Positions 33,687-43,311 of a DNA stretch of 51,400 nucleotides are shown here, piece by piece. The notes below the pieces were generated by a model, which worked only from the letters and a program-made list of their open reading frames with translations, was not told where the DNA came from and made no database searches. The translations under genes were made by a program, and so were the position numbers. This stretch comes from Candidatus Thiomargarita nelsonii (GTDB taxonomy: Bacteria > Pseudomonadota > Gammaproteobacteria > Beggiatoales > Beggiatoaceae): assembly GCA_000785145.2 (NCBI GenBank), contig JSZA02000035.1, forward strand, positions 1 to 51,400, written 5' to 3'. Each line of letters begins with the position of its first letter. The first letter of the stretch is position 1.

Positions 33687-35900
33687 ATGAGCAACATTTT
33701 AGAATCAACTCAAGAAAAAGATATCCGATTAAGCTTAACGCTCAAATCTGAAGACAATCAAGATGAAATCGATCTGCGAGGCTATTGGGCAGTCTTTAAA
33801 AAATACCAATGGCATACCATTTGGCTCACTTTTCTTATTGGCATACTGGCAGCATTGTATAGTTTATCGTTGACACCTATTTATCAAGCGACAGCAACCC
33901 TGCTACTCGAAATGAATGCCGCAAAGATTGTTGCCATTGAAGAAGTGTACGACCAACGCGCTAATAAAGAATACTATGAAGCGCATGTACATCTGTTGCA
34001 ATCCCGTCTGATTGTCGAAAAAGTGATTGATCGTTTGAACTTGGCAACTCATCCAGAATTCGATCCCACACTGGAAGGCGGATCAAAATTAAACTGGCGT
34101 GACTGGTTATCGGCCCTATTTCCCCAAAAAAAGCCTGAAAAACATTCGCTTGCCAAACAACGTGATGCCATCGTCAAAGCCTTTCAAAGCCGTTTAAGCG
34201 TTACTCAGGTAAAGAATAGTCCATTGCTTGAGATTAATTTTGAATCATCTGATCCAAAATTGGCCGCCAAAGTAGCTAATACCCTGACTGAAACCTATCT
34301 CGAAAATGACTTAGAATCGCGCCTTAAAATGACCAAAAAAGCGGCAGGTTGGTTGATAGAGCGTTTGGAGGGACTGCGTTTGACTTTGGAAAAATCTGAA
34401 AAAGCGCTACAACGCTATTTAGAACAACACAGCCTAATCGATGTGGCAGGCGTCAAAAGTGTCGTGGCTGATCAACTCATGGAAGTCAGCCGTGAACTAG
34501 AAAAAGCGCGAAAACAACTCTCTGAAGGCACCAATGCCTATCGGCAAATAGACGCACTGAAAGGTCGCCCTATAGAAGACTATGAAACCCTTCCCATGGT
34601 ACTTAATCATGCCTTGATCGGACATTTTAAAGAAATTGAAGCCGGGGCATTAGGCAAAGTGGCGGAATTAACCAAACGTTATGGTGCTCAACATCCGACG
34701 ATGATAGCCGCGAAGGCAGAACTGAAAGCCGCGCAGGATAATACCATTAAGCAAATAAACCAAGTGATAGAGAGTTTTAGTAAGGAATACCAAGTCGCCA
34801 ATGCCAATGTTGTTGCCTTGCAAAAACGTATGAAACAACTAGAAAACCAAGTGCAAGACATTACCCAAAAAGAATATCAACTCAGAGTCTTACAACGGGA
34901 TGTGGAAACCAACCGGCAACTTTATGACATGTTTTTAGCCCGTTTTAAAGAAACGGACGTCTCACAAACACAACAATCCAGTGTCGGGAGAGTGGTTGAT
35001 CCGGCAGTGGTCCCTATTTATCCTAGCAAACCTAGAAAAAACATGATCATTGCTTTGGCATTAATGGTGGGTTTTGTGTTATTAGTCATGTTGGCGTTCC
35101 TATTGGATTATTTGGATAATACATTGAAAGGGGGAGAAGATGTCGAGCAAAAAATGGGGCTACCATTGTTAGGTATCTTACCCAAGGTGAAAGTGTCCAA
35201 AAAGGAGACGTTTAAACTGGCACACCTATTATTGCGCGAAGGCAAATCACAGTTTGCGGAAGCTATCCGTACTATCCGTACAGGCATTATGCTTTCTAAA
35301 ATAGATAATCCTCATAAAGTCCTGCTGGTGACATCCTCAGTGCCATCTGAGGGCAAAACGACTTTTGCTATTAACCAAGCGTTTGCATTAGGACAAATGA
35401 ACAAAGTCTTGTTGATTGATGCAGATATGCGTCATCCTAGTGTGGGCAGAGCATTTGGATTAACGCAGGAATCACCGGGGCTTTCAGAACTGATTACTGG
35501 CACCAAAGAGATGTCCGACTGTATTCACACAATGGAAGAGACTCCTATTGATCTTATTCCGAGCGGCGCCAATCTCCCCCCCAATCCATTAGAATTGCTG
35601 GCTTCACAACATTTTAAAGATATTTTAACCAAACTGGATCAAAGCTATGAATATATTGTGATTGACACCGCGCCGACAGTCGTTAGTGATCCACAGGTAT
35701 TGTCCAGCTATGCCAATGGGGTGGTGTATATCATCAAAGCCGATAGCACACCTTATCAGTTGGCTCAGGATGGGATAAAAAGCTTGCAACAGGTGGGTGC
35801 CTCAGTGCTGGGTGTCGTGTTAAATCAGTTGGATGTGACAAAATCTAGCACATATTATGGTAAATATGGCTATTATCATAAAAAGTATTATGGCTATTGA
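33687..35900 (+). CDS. wzc: Wzc-like chain-length regulator with BY-kinase domain
   Basis: The protein has 737 residues. The N-terminal Wzz domain starts DEIDLRGYWAVFKKYQWHT, with TM1 at about 43-62; long coiled-coil periplasmic helices follow (about 220-430), then the proline-rich PAVVPIYPSKPRK before TM2 (about 455-478). The cytoplasmic kinase has Walker A SSVPSEGKTTFA (about 551-562), Walker A' LLIDADMRHPS and Walker B YEYIVIDTAP. The C-terminal tyrosine cluster YYGKYGYYHKKYYGY is the autophosphorylation tail. It controls polymer length and export with an outer-membrane Wza-type channel, which is not in this window. It marks the glycan as Wzy-dependent EPS or capsule. Confidence 0.93.
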   Translation: MSNILESTQEKDIRLSLTLKSEDNQDEIDLRGYWAVFKKYQWHTIWLTFLIGILAALYSLSLTPIYQATATLLLEMNAAKIVAIEEVYDQRANKEYYEAHVHLLQSRLIVEKVIDRLNLATHPEFDPTLEGGSKLNWRDWLSALFPQKKPEKHSLAKQRDAIVKAFQSRLSVTQVKNSPLLEINFESSDPKLAAKVANTLTETYLENDLESRLKMTKKAAGWLIERLEGLRLTLEKSEKALQRYLEQHSLIDVAGVKSVVADQLMEVSRELEKARKQLSEGTNAYRQIDALKGRPIEDYETLPMVLNHALIGHFKEIEAGALGKVAELTKRYGAQHPTMIAAKAELKAAQDNTIKQINQVIESFSKEYQVANANVVALQKRMKQLENQVQDITQKEYQLRVLQRDVETNRQLYDMFLARFKETDVSQTQQSSVGRVVDPAVVPIYPSKPRKNMIIALALMVGFVLLVMLAFLLDYLDNTLKGGEDVEQKMGLPLLGILPKVKVSKKETFKLAHLLLREGKSQFAEAIRTIRTGIMLSKIDNPHKVLLVTSSVPSEGKTTFAINQAFALGQMNKVLLIDADMRHPSVGRAFGLTQESPGLSELITGTKEMSDCIHTMEETPIDLIPSGANLPPNPLELLASQHFKDILTKLDQSYEYIVIDTAPTVVSDPQVLSSYANGVVYIIKADSTPYQLAQDGIKSLQQVGASVLGVVLNQLDVTKSSTYYGKYGYYHKKYYGY

Positions 35901-35905
35901 AACCT

Positions 35906-35928
35906 GTCCAAGATAAATCTTGGACTCC
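35906..35928. repeat. GTCCAAGAT palindrome, copy 2
   Basis: GTCCAAGATAAATCTTGGAC followed by TCC starts 6 nt after the wzc stop; it may also act as its terminator (followed by TTTAAT). Confidence 0.85.
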
Positions 35929-35952
35929 TTTAATCTGTGGAGAAATACTATG

Positions 35953-36147
35953 AAATTTTTCTCAGTACAGGACAATTTATTTAACTCATTGATTGTTTGT
36001 CATCCCGACGACAGGAGGGATCTTGATACTTTGATAATTGTTTGTCATCCCGACGACAGGAGGGATCAAGATTTCTCCCGATGGTCGCAACGAAGTAACG
36101 CCAGTAAATGACAAGAAAAAAAAATGTCCTGTACTGAGGAAATTTTT
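35953..36147. mobile_element. 195-nt element with CTCAGTACAGGACA inverted ends and internal direct repeats
   Basis: AAATTTTTCTCAGTACAGGA then CA (35953-35974) is answered by TGTCCTGTACTGAG plus GAAATTTTT (36125-36147). Inside are two copies of TTGTTTGTCATCCCGACGAC followed by AGGAGGGATC (about 35993-36022 and 36038-36067), then AAGATTTCTCCC as in the repeat at 10032. It is non-coding; the short frame over it is not credible. Confidence 0.7.
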
Positions 36148-36155
36148 ATTAAATC

Positions 36156-36552
36156 ATGTCTAACAACCGACTCTTTTTCGCGCTATTGGTACTACTGATT
36201 TGGTTGCCATTGGCGAGTAATCGAGCTTGGGCTATTCTGATCATTGGGATTAACACACTGGCATTGGTTTGGCTATACAGCCTGCTGCGCGGGCGAGCCA
36301 GCCTCACACCTGTGTTTGTCAAAGCCAAGCCGATATTCATTATTTGGGGGCTGCAGCGTTTGGAAAATACGACTCTGAGCCATGAAAGTCGTGATGAAGT
36401 CAGTCTCTATACACTGCAATATTGGCAAGATTATCCTTTTTTTGGCTCTGGTTTGGGCAGTTATTATACAACGTTCCCAGCTTATCAGGGAGAAGATATT
36501 AGGCTCTACTATGAACACGCTCACAATGATTATCTGCACGATAGTGATTGCT
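36156..36552 (+). pseudogene. Truncated Wzy/O-antigen ligase-like gene
   Basis: The N-terminus MSNNRLFFALLVLLIWLPLA and RAWAILI (first helix) joins after about 55 residues to a piece of the large periplasmic loop, SLYTLQYWQDYPFFGSGLGS and YYEHAHNDYLH, including the HNDY equivalent of the PHN motif. Several middle helices are missing, and the rest is cut off by MITE copy B, which supplies the last few codons. This paralogue of the intact polymerase at 7982 is dead. It would have been the Wzy partner of the adjacent wzc. Confidence 0.85.
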
Positions 36553-36811
36553 GTTAGCATTAAACACCCAAACCACGCAATAATAAAGCCAGTCAAAAAA
36601 TGAAATCTTGACAGACAATAATTATTTGTAGTATATTTTGCTTTGTTGAAACTTATATAGATTAGCCTCAAAATCGGTGTAGGGGCAATCCCTTGTGGTT
36701 GCCTTAATTATATATAATTAAAGGTGATAGATGGTTTATCACCCCAGGAAACTTGCTCCTTAAACATCACCAGGCTAAATATATTTTGTGGTTTTGGCGT
36801 TTTAAAGTAAG
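36553..36811 (-). mobile_element. MITE copy B (inverse orientation to copy A)
   Basis: It begins GTTAGCATTAAACACCC and ends GGCGTTTTAAAGTAAG, the reverse complement of copy A (1164-1418) with few differences, including the embedded GTAGGGGCAATCCCTTGTGG repeat. It truncates the Wzy-like gene and lies 92 nt before atpI, so it may influence the atp promoter region. Confidence 0.88.
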
Positions 36812-36847
36812 TGCACACCCATTATTTAAGCAAATTAATAATAAACC

Positions 36848-36877
36848 TTGGTTATTATTAATAAATTTTATTATAAA
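36848..36877 (+). promoter_or_regulatory. Possible sigma-70-type promoter of the atp operon
   Basis: TTGGTT (36848) and TATAAA (36872) are separated by 18 nt, 27 nt upstream of the atpI start, in very AT-rich sequence. Other -10-like hexamers exist nearby, so the exact site is uncertain. Confidence 0.35.
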
Positions 36878-36903
36878 ATAGTTAAAAGATACCTACTTTT
36901 ATA

Positions 36904-37266
36904 GTGACTGACGAGACAACAACACTAGACACGGGCGCATCAAAAATGCTGGCCATGCAGTCGCTTTTAACGGCGGGGATTGCGTGGGCTTTTTACGTTT
37001 ATAATGGGCTATTAGCGGCACAAGGCGCATTATATGGGGGTTGCATCGTGATGTTTAACGTCTGGATGACAAATCGTCGAATGCAGACAGCGGCCAAAAT
37101 CGCCCCCGGTAATGAAATTAAAATATTTTATATTGCTGCCATTCAACGGTTTATTTATACTCTCGGATTTTTTATATTAGGTATGGGCTTGCTTGAATTG
37201 CCGCCCCTGCCAATGGTGATTGCCTTTGGCTGTGCCCATTTGGGTTATTTTTTTAAAAAGCCTTAA
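36904..37266 (+). CDS. atpI: ATP synthase protein I
   Basis: The 120-residue membrane protein has four hydrophobic segments (SLLTAGIAWAFYVYNGLLAA; ALYGGCIVMFNVWM; FIYTLGFFILGMGLLELPPL; MVIAFGCAHLGYFF) and the basic MTNRRMQTAAK turn of the AtpI/Zn-finger-less family. It helps assemble the c-ring or handles Mg2+, and is not part of the final complex. GTG 36904 is the first possible start. It is the first gene of the atp operon, separated from atpB by a REP-like repeat. Confidence 0.88.
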   Translation: MTDETTTLDTGASKMLAMQSLLTAGIAWAFYVYNGLLAAQGALYGGCIVMFNVWMTNRRMQTAAKIAPGNEIKIFYIAAIQRFIYTLGFFILGMGLLELPPLPMVIAFGCAHLGYFFKKP

Positions 37267-37290
37267 CCTTAATTATCTATACTGCGACTA

Positions 37291-38234
<944 letters not shown>

Positions 38235-38244
38235 CGCGCCAAAG

Positions 38245-38273
38245 AAATCCGATTTTTTTAAAAAATCGGATTT
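38245..38273. repeat. AAATCCGAT palindrome between atpB and atpE
   Basis: AAATCCGATTTTTT, T, AAAAAATCGGATTT is a perfect 29-nt palindrome 10 nt after the atpB stop. A sister with one changed pair (AAATCCTATTTTTT) is at 50293. It could attenuate or process the transcript so that c is made in larger amounts than a. Confidence 0.75.
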
Positions 38274-38320
38274 AGAGCCGTTATATGACTTACCCACATT
38301 ATTATTAAGGAGACTATTGA

Positions 38321-38605
38321 ATGACCCCTGAATTGATTACTCAACTTTATGGTTCCACCGCCTTAATTGTTGGCATTATGCTCGCATCTGCCGGATTTGC
38401 ATCCGCACTCGGTTGGGCGCTCATTTGTTCCAAATATTTGGAAGGCATTGCCCGACAACCCGAAATGAGACCACAATTGATGACACAAATGTTATTTACT
38501 GGTGGATTGATGGAAGCCTTTCCGATGATTGTGTTGGGTATCTCTATGTGGTTTATTTTCGCCAATCCGTTTCTGGGTGCAGTTAAAGCAGCAGTCGCTG
38601 GTTAG
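38321..38605 (+). CDS. atpE: F0F1 ATP synthase subunit c
   Basis: The 94-residue two-helix hairpin has the polar loop KYLEGIARQPEMRPQ and the ion-binding Glu65 in GGLMEAFPMI. Aligned on the loop, the helix-1 glycine motif GxGxGxG reads A27-x-A29-x-G31-x-A33, followed by LICSK where many relatives have GG before K. The residue after Glu65 is Ala, not the Ser/Thr of sodium-binding rings, so protons are the expected ion. A good AAGGAG (38307-38312) precedes the ATG. Confidence 0.95.
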   Translation: MTPELITQLYGSTALIVGIMLASAGFASALGWALICSKYLEGIARQPEMRPQLMTQMLFTGGLMEAFPMIVLGISMWFIFANPFLGAVKAAVAG

Positions 38606-38620
38606 TCGGAGGGGGTTGAA

Positions 38621-39091
38621 GTGAGCATCACTATCACTCTATTTGGCCAAATACTCACTTTTATAGTGCTTGTTTGGTTTATTCAAAAATTTTTATGGGG
38701 CCCCATCACCGAGATGATGGAGGCACGTTCTAAACGTATTGCTGATGGTTTGGCTGCCTCAGAACGTGGCAAACATGAGTTAGAATTGGCGGAACAACGC
38801 TCGGCTGAACGTTTACGTGAAGCTAAACAGGATGCTTCGGATATTATTGTCGCTGCAAATAAACGGTCCAATGAAATTATCGAAGACGCTAAGGAGCAAG
38901 GGCGTGTTGAAGGGCAGCGTCAAATAGAGGTTGCCGTTTCTGAAATTGAGCAAGAAGTCAACCGTATTAAAGAAGATCTGCGTAGGCAGTTTGTGAATTT
39001 GACATTAGCCACAGCGGAAAAAATTTTGGAACGCGAAGTCGATGCGACGGCTCATGATGAATTTCTTAACAAAATGCTTAAAAAGCTATAG
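38621..39091 (+). CDS. atpF: F0F1 ATP synthase subunit b
   Basis: The 156-residue subunit is the peripheral stalk: one N-terminal helix in the membrane (ITITLFGQILTFIVLVWFIQ, then KFLWGPI) and a long charged helix (LELAEQRSAERLREAKQDAS) that dimerises and binds delta. The GTG start at 38621 follows GGAGG (38608-38612). The length equals that of E. coli b. Confidence 0.95.
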   Translation: MSITITLFGQILTFIVLVWFIQKFLWGPITEMMEARSKRIADGLAASERGKHELELAEQRSAERLREAKQDASDIIVAANKRSNEIIEDAKEQGRVEGQRQIEVAVSEIEQEVNRIKEDLRRQFVNLTLATAEKILEREVDATAHDEFLNKMLKKL

Positions 39092-39103
39092 GCGATTGAT
39101 GTT

Positions 39104-39643
39104 ATGGCAGAACTTGCAACCCTAGCACGTCCTTATGCTGAAGCGGTGTTTGACTTGGCAGTCGAGGCGAACAATTTTGAGGAGTGGTCAAACAACTTAA
39201 ATTTTTTAGCGACTGCCATTGAAGACCCTACGATGGCTGCTGTTATTGCTAATCCACAAGTGAATAAGAATACCTTATCCCGCCTCTTGCTTGATGTTTG
39301 TGATGAAGCGCAAGTCAGTGAGGCGGGTAAGAATTTATTAAAAATTCTGATGGATAACAATCGCTTAGTGGCAGTCTCGCAAATGGCACTTCAATATGAA
39401 CAATTGAAAGCGCAACATCAGGGGTATATCAAGGTAGAAATCGCCTCCCCCTATCCTGTCAATACCGAGCAACAGCAAACACTTGAAACAAGCTTACAAA
39501 AGCACTTAGGTAAAGCCGTTGATATCAGCATCACTGTTGACAAGTCCCTATTAGGCGGTTGTTTAATTCGTGCTGGTGATCAAGTCATTGATGCCTCTAT
39601 TAGGGGGTGTATTCAACAATTAGCCACAGAATTGCGCCGTTAA
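39104..39643 (+). CDS. atpH: F0F1 ATP synthase subunit delta
   Basis: The 179-residue OSCP/delta subunit links the b stalk to the top of F1. The family blocks LARPYAEAVFDLAVEANNFE at the N-terminus and KVEIASPYPVNTEQQQTLET, then VDKSLLGGCLIRAGDQVIDA at the C-terminus, are clear. It follows atpF after 12 nt. Confidence 0.95.
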   Translation: MAELATLARPYAEAVFDLAVEANNFEEWSNNLNFLATAIEDPTMAAVIANPQVNKNTLSRLLLDVCDEAQVSEAGKNLLKILMDNNRLVAVSQMALQYEQLKAQHQGYIKVEIASPYPVNTEQQQTLETSLQKHLGKAVDISITVDKSLLGGCLIRAGDQVIDASIRGCIQQLATELRR

Positions 39644-39658
39644 AACGAGACAACATAA

Positions 39659-41200
39659 ATGCAACTGAATCCTTCTGAAATTAGTGAATTAATTAAAAAG
39701 CAGATCCAAAATTATGATTTGGCGACAGAATCCCGCAGTGAAGGTTCTGTTGTCAGTGTTACAGATGGTATCGTCCGTATTCACGGCCTTGCAGATGCGA
39801 TGCAAGGTGAAATGTTGGAATTTCCGGGCGGATCTTTTGGGATGGCACTCAACCTAGAACGTGATTCTGTGGGTGCAGTGGTTTTAGGTTCTTATGAACA
39901 CATCACGGAAGGTGATGCTGTTAAGTGTACTGGACGTATTTTGGAAGTGCCCGTTGGTGAGGCATTATTAGGGCGCGTCGTTAATTCATTGGGTCTGCCG
40001 ATGGATGGTAAAGGTCCAGTTAATACCAGCGACACTTTGCCGCTAGAGCGTATTGCCCCTGGCGTGATCAGTCGTCAATCGGTGAGTCAACCAGTACAAA
40101 CGGGTTTAAAAGCGATTGATGCAATGGTACCGATTGGACGCGGGCAACGTGAATTGATTATTGGAGATCGTCAAACCGGTAAAACGGCAGTGGCGATTGA
40201 TACCATCATTAATCAAAAAGGCACCGGCATTAAATGTATTTACGTTGCTGTCGGGCAAAAAACGTCTTCTGTTGCCAACGTCGTGCGAAAATTGGAAGAG
40301 CATGGCGCGATGGAGCATACCATCATCGTTGCCGCAAACGCCTCTGATCCGGCGGCTATGCAATTTATTGCCCCTTATGCGGGCTGCTCGATGGGAGAAT
40401 ATTTCCGTGATCGGGGCGAAGATGCTTTGATTATCTATGACGATTTGACCAAACAAGCTTGGGCTTATCGTCAAGTATCTTTGTTATTACGTCGTCCCCC
40501 AGGGCGTGAAGCTTATCCGGGTGATGTATTCTATTTGCACTCGCGTCTGCTAGAACGCGCTGCTCGTCTGAATGCTGACTATGTTGAACAAATCACTAAG
40601 GGTGAAGTGAGAGGCAAAACAGGTTCTTTGACGGCTTTACCGATTATTGAAACTCAAGCCGGTGACGTATCAGCTTTCGTACCGACTAATGTGATTTCGA
40701 TTACTGACGGGCAAATCTTTTTAGAAACTGACCTGTTTAATGCGGGTATTCGTCCAGCCATTAACGCTGGATTATCGGTATCGCGTGTGGGTGGAGCGGC
40801 GCAGACTAAAATTATTAAAAAGCTCGGCGGTGGAGTGCGTTTAGATTTAGCGCAATACCGTGAATTGGCTGCTTTTGCCCAATTTGCTTCTGACTTAGAC
40901 GAAAATACTCGTAAACAAATTGAACGTGGTCAACGGGTGACGGAGCTAATGAAGCAAAAGCAATATTCACCTTTGACTATTGCGGAGATGGCAGTGTCCT
41001 TATATGCCGCGAATGAGGGCTTTTTGGATGATGTAGATGTGAAAAAGGTGGTTGATTTTGAAAACGCTTTGCACAGTTACATGAGAGCCAGTCATGCTGA
41101 GTTGCTGAAAACAGTCAATGAAAGTGGCGATTACACGGATAAGTTAGCTAAGGAGTTTAAAACGGCTTTGGAGGATTTTAAGGCTAATCATTCTTGGTAG
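39659..41200 (+). CDS. atpA: F0F1 ATP synthase subunit alpha
   Basis: The 513-residue non-catalytic nucleotide-binding subunit of the F1 hexamer has Walker [36 protein letters not shown] and the PS00152-like [13 protein letters not shown] (the alpha/beta signature). The N-terminal delta-binding helix [18 protein letters not shown] is intact. In other gammaproteobacteria atpG follows directly; here 2.1 kb of unrelated sequence intervenes. A run of TTTTTCATATAAATATTTTT follows the stop without a GC stem, so transcription may continue into the insert. Confidence 0.96.
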   Translation: MQLNPSEISELIKKQIQNYDLATESRSEGSVVSVTDGIVRIHGLADAMQGEMLEFPGGSFGMALNLERDSVGAVVLGSYEHITEGDAVKCTGRILEVPVGEALLGRVVNSLGLPMDGKGPVNTSDTLPLERIAPGVISRQSVSQPVQTGLKAIDAMVPIGRGQRELIIGDRQTGKTAVAIDTIINQKGTGIKCIYVAVGQKTSSVANVVRKLEEHGAMEHTIIVAANASDPAAMQFIAPYAGCSMGEYFRDRGEDALIIYDDLTKQAWAYRQVSLLLRRPPGREAYPGDVFYLHSRLLERAARLNADYVEQITKGEVRGKTGSLTALPIIETQAGDVSAFVPTNVISITDGQIFLETDLFNAGIRPAINAGLSVSRVGGAAQTKIIKKLGGGVRLDLAQYRELAAFAQFASDLDENTRKQIERGQRVTELMKQKQYSPLTIAEMAVSLYAANEGFLDDVDVKKVVDFENALHSYMRASHAELLKTVNESGDYTDKLAKEFKTALEDFKANHSW

Positions 41201-41241
41201 ACTGCTGAAATATATAGTTTTTCATATAAATATTTTTGTCC

Positions 41242-41288
41242 GGAGTCCAAGATTTATCTTGGATGTCCAAGATAAATCTTGGACTCCT
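41242..41288. repeat. GTCCAAGAT palindrome, two units head to head (copy 3)
   Basis: GGAGTCCAAGATTTATCTTG, GAT, then GTCCAAGATAAATCTTGGAC and TCC: two palindromes back to back. It marks the left side of the insert between atpA and atpG. Confidence 0.88.
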
Positions 41289-41328
41289 ACCAAATATCTT
41301 GTCAGTAGTCTATGGGCACAGCGTGGGA

Positions 41329-41640
41329 ATGAATCTATTTATGGTACATAGAGGTAGAATACAAGCACAAGGTGGCGGTGTAGAAAAATCAGTTTCTTGG
41401 TCAAGAGAGACACCTCCCACAAAAAAAGAAGGACTTAATATGATTAACACACTGGAAAATCAGTTAAGTCCCAGCGATGCAAAGATTAGAGCAAAAGCAT
41501 TTGAAAAAGCTAGAAGCTTTGTCAATAAGGCTGCTAATAATGGCGGGGTTGATGCACAAGTATCGAAATCTTTCCGAGTCAAAGAGACAAAAGATGTAAG
41601 AGTTGATATTGAAGTAATAATAGGCAAAGCATTTATCTAA
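41329..41640 (+). CDS. Small unknown protein in the atp insert
   Basis: The protein has up to 103 residues. ATG 41329 or 41341 gives MVHRGRIQAQGGGVEKSVSW then SRETPPTKKEGLNMINTLEN; a shorter start at 41440 with GAAGGA upstream is also possible. The longer form is preferred because HRGRIQAQGGG, SWSR and PPTK look like conserved family blocks, and the C-terminus has KSFRVKETKDVRVDIEVIIG. It is soluble, with no catalytic motif. It lies 15 nt before the next unknown gene, so the two are likely an operon. I do not recognise the function. Confidence 0.6.
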   Translation: MNLFMVHRGRIQAQGGGVEKSVSWSRETPPTKKEGLNMINTLENQLSPSDAKIRAKAFEKARSFVNKAANNGGVDAQVSKSFRVKETKDVRVDIEVIIGKAFI

Positions 41641-41655
41641 TATTTTAAGACGACT

Positions 41656-42321
41656 ATGGCACAGCATTTATTCAAAAACTTTTTAGAGGATCAGAATGTT
41701 TACATTCTTAATGTTTCCTATTGGCAAAAAACCGTGACAAAAATTTTAGCCGAAAGTGACAGGCAAAATACGCGATTCAAAGAATATTTAAATACAAGCT
41801 TTGCAAATGGCACACCATTTTTGGATGGTAATCCGATTTTTAATGCCCTATTTGAAAACAACAAGGCGATTAGAATCATACAAGAAGAACCTGAGAGCAA
41901 TGAGGTAGTTATTGCTGCGTGGTTAGATCAGGTTGAAACCATACCAGAATTAGTCATTGCTTTAGAACTGTCAAAGGAATCCAAACAAATCGCCGACGAT
42001 TTTATCAAAGCTTGGATAGCAGAAAATGTCGATGTCAAAAAAATGCAGCGTTTGATAAAAGATAAAACAATAGATAAAGAGGCTCTCCAAGACACCGACA
42101 CTATAGTAAGGTTTGCCATTTGCACTCGCAATGACGATTATGAGGACTTACAACCATTGAAAATTTATCAAATAGATGAATTTTCTAGAAATGGTTACAT
42201 TAGAGTGATTGATGAGTTTGGAAAAGATTATTTATATCCAGATAATTATTTTATTCCTATTGAATTGCCTCAAACAATAGAACAAACATTATTGGCGGTT
42301 TCTCATAACATCGCTATTTAA
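41656..42321 (+). CDS. Unknown acidic protein in the atp insert
   Basis: The 221-residue protein has no membrane segment or signal peptide. It is acidic, with helical parts (ALELSKESKQIADDFIKAWI, VDVKKMQRLIKDKTIDKEAL) and a C-terminal strand-rich end (KIYQIDEFSRNGYIRVIDEF, LYPDNYFIPIELP) that resembles a small beta-barrel. It is coupled closely to the 103-residue gene before it. A palindrome pair borders the two genes (41242 and 42331), which suggests that they form one inserted unit. No family was recognised. Confidence 0.65.
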   Translation: MAQHLFKNFLEDQNVYILNVSYWQKTVTKILAESDRQNTRFKEYLNTSFANGTPFLDGNPIFNALFENNKAIRIIQEEPESNEVVIAAWLDQVETIPELVIALELSKESKQIADDFIKAWIAENVDVKKMQRLIKDKTIDKEALQDTDTIVRFAICTRNDDYEDLQPLKIYQIDEFSRNGYIRVIDEFGKDYLYPDNYFIPIELPQTIEQTLLAVSHNIAI

Positions 42322-42330
42322 GGCATTCAT

Positions 42331-42370
42331 TTTTGTAGGAGTCCAATATTTATCTTGGACTCCTACAAAA
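42331..42370. repeat. GTCCAATAT/ATCTTGGAC palindrome, extended (copy 4)
   Basis: TTTTGTAGGAGTCCAATATT then TATCTTGGACTCCTACAAAA: the 26-nt core with one mismatch plus TTTTGTA/TACAAAA flanks. It lies between the 221-residue and the 284-residue genes. Confidence 0.85.
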
Positions 42371-42427
42371 AAAAAATAAAAATCGCGTAAAAGCTTAATA
42401 TTTAAATTAAATAAGGAGAAATTCCTT

Positions 42428-43282
42428 TTGTCCAAACACGATAATAGCAGTATGTTGGTCAAAATATCCGATAAAAAGAAAACACTGATTTCTTGGTTGG
42501 AACAACCAAAAATTTATGTTGATCTCTATCAAAAAATCATCTCTAGCGCAACGCCTACAACTTTAGATGTCTTTTTAAAAAAAATCAGCCTGAGTACGCT
42601 GGCTGATCAGCGTCGAATCGCTAGAATTAAAAATTGTTTAATGGATATTGAACAAAAAAAGGGAGAAGCCTCAGATATTTTACACAACATAATCGAATTC
42701 GCCTCAAAGCAACGACAAGATGCCTCCGATGAAAATAGATGGTGTATGGGCGATGTCATGCGACTTGAAGAAGAAATAAAAATACAAAAAACTAAAGCTC
42801 ATGTTGTTATTGAGGCTTGTCAAGAGACTATAGAATTTGTCAAAAAAAATAATGAGAATCATTTTCCAGATAACTATTTAGATTGGACTGATATTAATTT
42901 TGAAGCAGCTTATACTGATCCTAATTTAACCACAGAAGATAGAGTAAGACATCAAGAAAGATGGCGGCTAGTGATTGAGGAAATTGAACAAGAAAAACTG
43001 ATTGCCACCCGCATCAGTTCCTCTGAAATACGCCGGCGTTTGTCGTCCATATCAGAACAAATCTATAATCAATTACTTCATTCTGCAAAGCGCGAAAATG
43101 TCTTGCTACAAGAGCGTTTTGGGCTTTTGAAACTTATCATTGAAATGGGTGACGTTTCTCGGATTGACCACTTTTTTGGTGAAAAAATTCATGGCTCTTC
43201 TCTTCAAGAATTTGCTTCAGAAATAAAAAAAATGGAATTTAAAATTGATGATGTTAAAATTGATGATGTCAAAAACTCGTAA
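42428..43282 (+). CDS. Unknown coiled-coil protein in the atp insert
   Basis: The 284-residue protein uses a TTG start at 42428, chosen because AAGGAG lies just upstream (about 42411-42416). It is highly charged and helical, with likely coiled coils ([60 protein letters not shown]). It ends in a short repeat, [13 protein letters not shown]. No enzyme motif, membrane helix or signal is seen. It ends 29 nt before atpG, so atpG may be transcribed through it. Confidence 0.65.
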   Translation: MSKHDNSSMLVKISDKKKTLISWLEQPKIYVDLYQKIISSATPTTLDVFLKKISLSTLADQRRIARIKNCLMDIEQKKGEASDILHNIIEFASKQRQDASDENRWCMGDVMRLEEEIKIQKTKAHVVIEACQETIEFVKKNNENHFPDNYLDWTDINFEAAYTDPNLTTEDRVRHQERWRLVIEEIEQEKLIATRISSSEIRRRLSSISEQIYNQLLHSAKRENVLLQERFGLLKLIIEMGDVSRIDHFFGEKIHGSSLQEFASEIKKMEFKIDDVKIDDVKNS

Positions 43283-43311
43283 ATCTCTTTGAAAGACTTT
43301 GGATATCAATT

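Noticed and set aside
35920..36111. 63-codon open frame after wzc
   Set aside because: It is the translation of the direct repeats (CHPDDRRD twice) inside the 195-nt inverted-end element.
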